NCBI GenBank assembly: GCA_021774795.1
Contig: JAJFIR010000053.1
Span: forward strand, 248,001-312,000
Origin: Emcibacteraceae bacterium
GTDB taxonomy: Bacteria; Pseudomonadota; Alphaproteobacteria; Sphingomonadales; Emcibacteraceae
Reading direction: 5' to 3'
Length of the DNA stretch: 64,000 bases
The translations under genes and the position numbers were made by a program. The notes under the pieces were generated by a model, which had not been told where the DNA came from, did no database searches, and saw only the letters and a list, made by a program, of their open reading frames with translations. Numbering within the stretch: the stretch's first letter is position 1; the number at the start of each line of letters is the position of its first letter. This document shows positions 57,714-64,000 of this stretch, one piece after another.

Positions 57714-59408
57714 ATGATAGATCACCCATGGTTAAATAGTTATCCGAAACATGTTAAATGGGATGCGCAATTTATAGGTAAACCGTTAAGTGATTTGGTT
57801 GACGACACGGCAAATCAAGTGCCTGATAATATTGCCCTTGATTTTATGGGCAAGACGTGGACATACGGCGAGCTACAAACGCTTGTCAATAAAGCGTGCA
57901 GGTCCTTTCAAGAGCTCGGTGTAAAAAAAGGGATTAAAGTAGGATTATTTCTTCCAAACTGTCCTCAGTTCGTAATTGCTTTCTTTGCGATCTCAAAGGC
58001 AGGCGGCACCGTAGTAAGTTATAGTCCTTTATATTCTGAACCGGAACTTTTGCATCAAGTAGAGGATTCTGGAACAGATATCATGGTCACCATCGATTTA
58101 GTCACTCTCTATCCAAAAATAAGGGCGGTTGTAGAGAAAAGCCGAATAAAAAAACTTATCGTCGGGTCTTTTTCTGAAATACTTCCTTTTCCGAAAAATG
58201 TTCTATTTAGAATCTTCAAAAAAAGCATGACAGCCGACTTGATAAAAGACGAGTATCACATGTGTTTTAATGATTTATGTGAGAATGATGGTAAATTTAT
58301 CGCTCAGCACATTAATCCAGATGACGATGTTGCAGTTTTACAATATACGGGCGGCACAACCGGTATTCCCAAAGGTGCTATGCTAACGCATTCCAATTTA
58401 TATATTAATATGAGCCAATTGACCGTATGGCCGCAGTTGCTTGAATTCGGGAAAGAAAATGTCGCGGCCTTTTTGCCATTTTTTCACATTTTTGCCTTAA
58501 CGGTTGTCTTGAATTTGGGCCTTAAGTCTGGAGGGCGGATTGTAATCGTTCCAAAATTCGAACTTGACGAAGCAGTGGCCTTGTTGACGAAAGAAAATAT
58601 CACCCTGTTCTCAGGCGTGCCAACCATGTATACGGCGTTATGCCATCACAAAGACGCGGATAAAATTGGTCTTGGTAATATTAAAATGGCCATGTCTGGT
58701 GGTGCGCCACTGCCTGTTGACCTTCGGCAACAATATATTGACCGTTTTGGCCTGGAAATTACCGAAGGTTACGGCCTTACTGAAGCTTCGCCGGTAACAC
58801 ATGCAAGCCCAATGGGAGGTGGCAGTAAGGCTGGTTCGATTGGGATGCCATTACCGGGGACGGAGGTGTTTATTTTGGAACGTGGAACTGAGGATAATTT
58901 TCTGCCTGTTGGTGAAGTTGGTGAAATTTGCGTTCGCGGTCCCCAGGTTATGAAAGGCTACTGGAAAAATCCCGATGCCACCGACGCGATAATGATTGGC
59001 GATATCCTGAAAACAGGTGATGTTGGTAAAATGGATGATGACGGTTTTACATTTATTCTTGACCGCGATAAGGACCTTATCCTAGTGGGCGGTTTCAACG
59101 TATTCCCGCGCAATATTGAAGAAGCTATTAATGATCATCCGTCGGTAGAGGAAGTCACTGTAATAGGTATTCCAGACGACTATCTTGGCGAAACGCCAAA
59201 AGCGTTCGTTAAACTGAAAGATTTAAATGAGCCTTTAAGTGAAGAAGAGCTACTTGCGTTTATTAAACCAAAAATTGGCAAACATGAAAGACCATCACAA
59301 ATTGAATTTCGTAGTAAGCTACCAAAAACCATGATAGGGAAGCTTTCCAAAAAAGAACTGGTAGCAGAAGAAAAAGAAAAATACGAAGCGGCGAAAAATT
59401 TAAAATGA
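57714..59408 (+). CDS. fadD: Long-chain acyl-CoA ligase (FadD-like)
   Basis: This 564-residue AMP-forming ligase activates fatty acids to acyl-CoA. Visible motifs are the ATP loop YTGGTTGIPKGAMLTH, EGYGLTEASPV, LKTGDVGKMDDDGF and the C-terminal lysine region LPKTMIGKLSKKEL. The FFAISKAGGTVVSYSPLYSEPEL segment fits FadD-type long-chain enzymes. It overlaps the next gene by four bases (ATGA). Confidence 0.9.
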   Translation: MIDHPWLNSYPKHVKWDAQFIGKPLSDLVDDTANQVPDNIALDFMGKTWTYGELQTLVNKACRSFQELGVKKGIKVGLFLPNCPQFVIAFFAISKAGGTVVSYSPLYSEPELLHQVEDSGTDIMVTIDLVTLYPKIRAVVEKSRIKKLIVGSFSEILPFPKNVLFRIFKKSMTADLIKDEYHMCFNDLCENDGKFIAQHINPDDDVAVLQYTGGTTGIPKGAMLTHSNLYINMSQLTVWPQLLEFGKENVAAFLPFFHIFALTVVLNLGLKSGGRIVIVPKFELDEAVALLTKENITLFSGVPTMYTALCHHKDADKIGLGNIKMAMSGGAPLPVDLRQQYIDRFGLEITEGYGLTEASPVTHASPMGGGSKAGSIGMPLPGTEVFILERGTEDNFLPVGEVGEICVRGPQVMKGYWKNPDATDAIMIGDILKTGDVGKMDDDGFTFILDRDKDLILVGGFNVFPRNIEEAINDHPSVEEVTVIGIPDDYLGETPKAFVKLKDLNEPLSEEELLAFIKPKIGKHERPSQIEFRSKLPKTMIGKLSKKELVAEEKEKYEAAKNLK

Positions 59409-60331
59409 GTACAGCACTGATAACCCATAAAGATTGTCTAAATCATGTCTCGCCTCCTGGTCATCCGGAATGCGTAGAAAGATTATCTGTTGTTTTATCA
59501 GCATTATCGCAACCGGAATTTAACAAGCTAGACAAAATAGAAGCCGACTTAGCGACCATTGAACAACTAAAGTTGATTCATGATGAAGAACACATTCGAA
59601 ATGTTATGGGCGCGGAGCCGGGTGTAGATAATTTTATGCTAGACAATGATACATATATGTCTTCCGGCTCATCGCAAGCTGCTTTACGTGCGGCAGGAAG
59701 CTTATGTCAGGCGGTGGATCTGGTGATGGCGGGGTCACATAAAAATGTATTTTGTGCAGTGCGCCCGCCCGGCCACCATGCGGAACCTACTCATGCAATG
59801 GGCTTTTGTATATTCAATTCTATAGCAATTGGGGCACTTTATGCGCGGACAAAATACTTTCAGCACCGTGTGGCGATTATCGATTTTGATGTTCATCATG
59901 GCAATGGTACTCAAACGATAGCCGAAAAAACCAATGGTTTATTTTATGCTTCGACTCATCAGTCACCGCTGTATCCGGGAACAGGTCATGTTCAGGATAT
60001 TGGCAAAGGGGTTATCGTTAATGTGCCGCTCGCCGCTGGCAGTGGCGGAAACGTTTTCAGGCAAGCCTATGAAAAAAGAATTTTGCCGGAATTGGAAGAA
60101 TTTAATCCCGACTTCATATTTATTTCCGCAGGATTTGACGCCCACAGCATGGATCCACTTGCCGACCTTAATTTGGACAAGGATGACTATTATTGGGTGA
60201 CCGAACAGATTGCTAAAATAGCGAATAAATGTTCAAACGGGCGCCTGGTTTCAGCTTTAGAAGGCGGATATAATCTATCAGCGTTGAGCGAAAGTGTTAA
60301 AGAACATGTTTCGGCATTGATGAATGAATGA
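59405..60331 (+). CDS. Histone deacetylase-like (class II) amidohydrolase
   Basis: This 308-residue zinc hydrolase of the acetylpolyamine/HDAC superfamily has RPPGHHAEP with the paired active-site histidines, the DFDVHHGNG zinc-binding motif and SAGFDAH. The actual acetylated substrate in bacteria is often unknown (acetylpolyamines, acetyl-lysines, acetoin-related). It lies upstream of xseB and ispA, an order seen in other alphaproteobacteria. Confidence 0.92.
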   Translation: MSTALITHKDCLNHVSPPGHPECVERLSVVLSALSQPEFNKLDKIEADLATIEQLKLIHDEEHIRNVMGAEPGVDNFMLDNDTYMSSGSSQAALRAAGSLCQAVDLVMAGSHKNVFCAVRPPGHHAEPTHAMGFCIFNSIAIGALYARTKYFQHRVAIIDFDVHHGNGTQTIAEKTNGLFYASTHQSPLYPGTGHVQDIGKGVIVNVPLAAGSGGNVFRQAYEKRILPELEEFNPDFIFISAGFDAHSMDPLADLNLDKDDYYWVTEQIAKIANKCSNGRLVSALEGGYNLSALSESVKEHVSALMNE

Positions 60332-60377
60332 AATATCCGCTATAAGGTTAAATGATTATCATAAACGGGAGCAGGAA

Positions 60378-60647
60378 GTGACAAAAGACGAGAATTTAAA
60401 AGTCGAAATTCCAAATGACATAAAGGCTATGAAATTTGAACAAGCTTTGGAGGCACTCGAAGATATCGTAAGGAATTTAGAAAGTGGTCAGGTTTCCCTG
60501 GAGCAGTCCATTGACATATATACCCGTGGCACACAGCTAAAAGCACATTGTGAAGATAAACTAAAAGATGCGACTGAGCGCATCGAAAAAATTACGAAAT
60601 CAACAGATGGTTCATTAAGTACAGAGCCGCTAGACGCTGTAAATTAG
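60378..60647 (+). CDS. xseB: Exodeoxyribonuclease VII small subunit XseB
   Basis: This is the small subunit of exonuclease VII, which degrades single-stranded DNA with XseA. The 89-residue product has the full XseB domain: [32 protein letters not shown] then a short helical tail. I start at GTG 60378, which has GGAG upstream; an ATG at 60324 overlapping the previous gene would add 18 residues. XseA is not in the window. It lies three bases ahead of ispA. Confidence 0.9.
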   Translation: MTKDENLKVEIPNDIKAMKFEQALEALEDIVRNLESGQVSLEQSIDIYTRGTQLKAHCEDKLKDATERIEKITKSTDGSLSTEPLDAVN

Positions 60648-60650
60648 CAA

Positions 60651-61553
60651 ATGTGCGCTATTAATCCTGATCTGGCACGGCGTTCTATAAAAGAACATGC
60701 CGCACATATCGAAGCCAATATTTTAAAACTCGTACCAAATGCTGACGGTATGGAAGATCAGGTTATTGATGCCATGCAGTACGCGTTGGCGGCGGGCGGG
60801 AAACGGTTACGTCCATTTTTGGTAATGACTACCTCTGCATTATTTGCTGTTGATCAAGGATACGCCAGCCGGGTAGCGGCTGCTGTAGAATGTGTTCATA
60901 CATATTCTTTAATCCATGATGATCTTCCATCAATGGATGATGACGATATGCGCCGAGGCCAGCCTTCAGTGCATAAAAAGTTTGATGAAGCAACAGCCAT
61001 TCTTGCTGGGGACGGCCTTTTAACGTTAGCGTTCGAAATAATGGCGGACGTAAAAACCCACATTGATCCGAAAATTCGTTGTGAGCTGATGTCTTCGTTA
61101 GCGATGGCTATAGGTGCACGAGGCATGGTGGGTGGCCAGATGATTGATTTAAAGGCTGAAAAACAAAGCTTGAATCAGAATGAAATAACCCGTATGCAAC
61201 ATATGAAAACAGGGGCACTGATTGTTTTTTCCTGTGAAGCGGGTGCAATATTGGCTAATGTAGACGGTAATCGCCGGGAAGCCTTGAGGGGCTATGCACA
61301 AAATGTGGGGTTGGCTTTCCAAATTATTGATGATTTGCTGGATGTAGAAGGTAATTCGGAAGATATAGGAAAAACGACGGGCAAAGATATTGAAGCCGGC
61401 AAAGCAACACTAAGATCTTTGATGGGACCAAAGCGAGCGCGGGAGTATGCTGAAGGATTAATCGAGCAGGCAGCAAATTGCTTGCAAATTTTTGATAAAA
61501 AGGCTGATGTTTTAAGATCATTAGCAGCATTTGTACTCGATCGGGCTCATTAA
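60651..61553 (+). CDS. ispA: Polyprenyl synthetase IspA (farnesyl/geranylgeranyl diphosphate synthase)
   Basis: This enzyme makes C15 (or C20) allylic diphosphates from IPP and DMAPP. The 300-residue product has the first aspartate-rich motif DDLPSMDDDD, GGKRLRPF, GQMIDLKAE and the second motif DDLLDVEG. The length fits IspA. Adjacent dxs supplies the MEP pathway that feeds it. The start is ATG 60651. Confidence 0.95.
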   Translation: MCAINPDLARRSIKEHAAHIEANILKLVPNADGMEDQVIDAMQYALAAGGKRLRPFLVMTTSALFAVDQGYASRVAAAVECVHTYSLIHDDLPSMDDDDMRRGQPSVHKKFDEATAILAGDGLLTLAFEIMADVKTHIDPKIRCELMSSLAMAIGARGMVGGQMIDLKAEKQSLNQNEITRMQHMKTGALIVFSCEAGAILANVDGNRREALRGYAQNVGLAFQIIDDLLDVEGNSEDIGKTTGKDIEAGKATLRSLMGPKRAREYAEGLIEQAANCLQIFDKKADVLRSLAAFVLDRAH

Positions 61554-61577
61554 ATAATAATAAATGAAGAATTAAAT

Positions 61578-63500
61578 ATGAGTGATAAACCAGACACACC
61601 TTTACTTGACCAGATTAATTTTCCGGCTGATGTTAGAAAATTAAACGCTGAGCAACTACCGGCACTTGCTGACGAACTGCGCAGTGATATGATTTATAAT
61701 GTGTCGCGCACGGGGGGGCATTTGGGTGCAGGCCTTGGTGTTGTGGAACTCACGACGGCTATTCATTTCGTTTTTAATACGCCAAAAGACAAGCTTATAT
61801 GGGATGTTGGTCATCAATGTTATCCCCACAAAATTCTGACGGGACGCCGCGACCGAATGAATACTATTCGCAAGGGGGACGGCCTTGCCGGTTTTACCAA
61901 ACGAAAGGAAAGTGATTATGACCCATTTGGTGCCGGGCATAGTTCAACTTCAATTTCGGCTAGCCTTGGAATGGCGGTGGCTAGAGATTTAAACAAAGGT
62001 TCTGAAAATGTAATAGCTGTCATTGGTGATGGTGCGATGAGCGCGGGTATGGCCTATGAAGCCATGAATAATGCGGGGGCACTAAACAGCCGTTTAATTG
62101 TTATCTTAAATGATAATGATATGTCCATAGCGCCGCCGGTCGGTGCAATGAGTGCTTACCTCGCACGGTTGTTATCTTCCAGATCCTATTTAAACTTAAG
62201 GGATTTTGCGAAAAACATTGTTAAAAAGTTTCCTCGCCCCATTAGCTCTCGTGCAAAAAAAGCAGAAGAATATGCTCGTGGTATGGCGACAGGTGGAACT
62301 TTGTTTGAAGAATTGGGGTTTTATTATGTTGGCCCTGTCGATGGTCATAATATGGAACATCTTTTGCCGGTCCTTGAAAATGTCCGCGATGCTACCGGTG
62401 GTCCGATATTGGTACATGTGGTCACCAAAAAAGGAAAAGGTTATACCCATGCTGAAAATGCAGCAGATAAATATCATGGTGTTTCAACCTTTGATGTTGG
62501 TACAGGTGCGCAAAATAAATCGGTACCAAAGGCGCCAAGTTATACTGGCGTGTTTGCCAAAGCACTTATCAACGAAGCCCGAAAGGATGATAAAATTATT
62601 GCGATCAATGCCGCGATGCCGTCAGGGACCGGGCTTGATAAATTTGCCGAAGAGTTTCCTGATCGCTGCTTTGATGTTGGAATCGCGGAACAACATGCTG
62701 TGACTTTTGCGGCAGGACTTGCTTGCGAGGGTTATAAACCCTTTGCAGCTATTTATTCGACATTTTTACAGCGCGCGTATGACCAAGTTGTACATGATGT
62801 TGCCGTTCAAAATTTACCGGTACGATTTGCGATTGACCGTGCCGGTCTTGTTGGTGCCGATGGTCCTACGCATGCCGGCTCGTTTGACGTTACGTATCTT
62901 TCTTCTTTACCTAATATGGTTGTAATGGCTGCTGCCGATGAAGCAGAGCTTACCCATATGATTGCGACAGCAGCGGCGCATGATAGTGGTCCCTCTGCGG
63001 TAAGATACCCCCGCGGTGAGGGTGTAGGGATTGAACTGCCAGAAGATGGGATAGCACTTGAAATAGGTAAAGGCCGCATCGTTCGTGAAGGCAAGCAGAT
63101 AGCGATATTATCACTGGGAACAAGGTTAGAGCAGTCATTAAAAGCGGCGGATGATTTAGCAGTTAAAGGTTTGACCTGTACGGTGGCGGATGCACGTTTT
63201 GCAAAACCGCTTGATCATGAAATGATCAGGAAATTGGCGCTTGAACATGAAGTTCTTATAACGATAGAAGAAGGTGCTATTGGTGGCTTTGGCAGTCATA
63301 TTCTCGATTATTTGAGCAACGAAGGCTTAATGGAGCAAGGATTGAAAGTCAGAACCCTTAAATTGCCGGATATATTCATTGATCAGGATAGTCCGGATGA
63401 AATGTATAAAAAGGCCGGGCTTATGTCGTCCGATATAGTAAGAACTGCCCTTCATGCACTTGGGCATAATGATATAAATTCCTCGCAGATTAATGGCTAA
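61578..63500 (+). CDS. dxs: 1-deoxy-D-xylulose-5-phosphate synthase
   Basis: Dxs condenses pyruvate and glyceraldehyde-3-phosphate in the first step of the MEP isoprenoid pathway, using thiamine diphosphate. The 640-residue product has the thiamine-binding [18 protein letters not shown]...LNDN motif, [32 protein letters not shown] and [13 protein letters not shown]. It is complete and overlaps tlyA by seven bases. Confidence 0.97.
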   Translation: MSDKPDTPLLDQINFPADVRKLNAEQLPALADELRSDMIYNVSRTGGHLGAGLGVVELTTAIHFVFNTPKDKLIWDVGHQCYPHKILTGRRDRMNTIRKGDGLAGFTKRKESDYDPFGAGHSSTSISASLGMAVARDLNKGSENVIAVIGDGAMSAGMAYEAMNNAGALNSRLIVILNDNDMSIAPPVGAMSAYLARLLSSRSYLNLRDFAKNIVKKFPRPISSRAKKAEEYARGMATGGTLFEELGFYYVGPVDGHNMEHLLPVLENVRDATGGPILVHVVTKKGKGYTHAENAADKYHGVSTFDVGTGAQNKSVPKAPSYTGVFAKALINEARKDDKIIAINAAMPSGTGLDKFAEEFPDRCFDVGIAEQHAVTFAAGLACEGYKPFAAIYSTFLQRAYDQVVHDVAVQNLPVRFAIDRAGLVGADGPTHAGSFDVTYLSSLPNMVVMAAADEAELTHMIATAAAHDSGPSAVRYPRGEGVGIELPEDGIALEIGKGRIVREGKQIAILSLGTRLEQSLKAADDLAVKGLTCTVADARFAKPLDHEMIRKLALEHEVLITIEEGAIGGFGSHILDYLSNEGLMEQGLKVRTLKLPDIFIDQDSPDEMYKKAGLMSSDIVRTALHALGHNDINSSQING

Positions 63501-64000
63501 GAAACGCGCAGATCAACTTCTCGTGGAACGCGGTCTTGCCAACAGCAGATCAAGGGCGCAAGCTTATATAATGGCGGGCAATGTATATGTTGGCGAAAAA
63601 AAGATAGAAAAATCAGGACATCAATTAAACGAAGATACCGTACTGGAAGTTCGAGGCAGGGAACATCCATGGGTTAGTCGCGGTGGGCTTAAGCTGGTTA
63701 AAGCCCTGGATGAGTTTGGCATTGATGTTAGCGGCATGACCGTCATAGATGTCGGTGCTTCGACAGGCGGCTTTACGGATGTATGCCTGACAAATGGTGC
63801 ATCAAAAGTGTATGCAGTTGACGTGGGCCACGGTCAACTCGCCTGGAAAATCAGAAATGATGAACGTGTCGTTGTTCTTGAGAAAACCAATGCAAGATAT
63901 TTATCACCTGAACAAATAGACGAACCTATTCAACTGGTTGTGTGCGACGCAAGTTTTATTGGCTTGCAAATTGTGTTGCCGGCTGCCATGTCAATGGTTG
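63494..64000 (+). CDS. tlyA: TlyA-family rRNA methyltransferase, 5' part (cut by window end)
   Basis: The first 169 codons are visible, starting at ATG 63494 inside the end of dxs. It opens with an S4 RNA-binding domain ([27 protein letters not shown]) followed by the start of an FtsJ-like methyltransferase ([28 protein letters not shown]). TlyA methylates 2'-O of 16S and 23S rRNA cytidines in some bacteria and is often called haemolysin A. It is expected downstream of dxs. The gene is truncated only by the window. Confidence 0.94.

Noticed and set aside
62206-62703. 165-codon frame on the plus strand inside dxs
   Set aside because: It is in a different frame on the same strand as a full-length dxs, has no recognisable domain and is a shadow.

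Overview
The window is a continuous piece of an alphaproteobacterial chromosome that is AT-rich for that class. Four observations support the class: the tmRNA gene is circularly permuted and two-piece, with an alphaproteobacterial-type tag; the gene order is typical (bamD-recN-ligA; xseB-ispA-dxs-tlyA; sspB beside fumarase and a ribbon-helix-helix protein); families largely confined to the class are present (DUF1134/EipA, SspB-alpha, and probably DUF2842 and DUF6460); and the ftsA-ftsZ gap carries a CtrA-type box plus GANTC sites. I cannot name a genus. A free-living, probably marine, lineage fits. I see no mobile elements, prophage, CRISPR array, rRNA or ordinary tRNA.

Layout. 1-17.4 kb: a compact division and cell wall (dcw) operon, mraZ-rsmH-ftsL-ftsI-murE-murF-mraY-ftsW-murG-murC-murB-ddl-ftsQ-ftsA-ftsZ. 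Most genes overlap or nearly touch. murD is absent from its usual place between mraY and ftsW, and lpxC does not follow ftsZ. 17.4-20.1 kb: hppD, a divergent Lrp/AsnC regulator and a Zur-box-associated zinc-binding protein, lying where lpxC is often found. 20.2-24.8 kb: bamD, recN, ligA. 24.8-25.7 kb: two tandem copies of an unrecognised small-gene unit. Each has a leader hairpin, an 84-86 residue protein carrying the FMDLL...YVP motif twice, and a trailing hairpin. This is the best candidate here for something undescribed. 25.7-37.1 kb: prmA, three tandem DUF2807 secreted beta-repeat proteins, a UvrD/PcrA helicase, a ClC transporter with CBS domains and a giant AsmA-family protein. 37.1-39.9 kb: ribbon-helix-helix protein, class I fumarase, sspB and the permuted ssrA. 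The tagging RNA and its proteolysis adaptor are therefore neighbours.

40-47.6 kb: thyA-folA, a SIMPL lipoprotein, two tandem threonine-synthase-like PLP enzymes with ilvD, and a threonine aldolase. These last four form a threonine/branched-chain amino acid neighbourhood. 47.7-54.4 kb: small envelope proteins, cytochrome b561, a MATE exporter, yaaA, a TauE/SafE-type permease, an operon running NUDIX-small membrane proteins-DUF1134, and an SRAP (YedK/HMCES) protein. 54.4-56.7 kb: a single reading frame joining a Sua5-type threonylcarbamoyl-AMP synthase to an FAD-linked oxidase, with the junction on a run of six A. 56.8-64 kb: an SDR, an acyl-CoA ligase, a histone-deacetylase-like hydrolase, xseB, ispA, dxs and the start of tlyA, all on one strand. 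This operon ends in isoprenoid precursor synthesis.

All family assignments come from reading the translated sequence. No database search was run.
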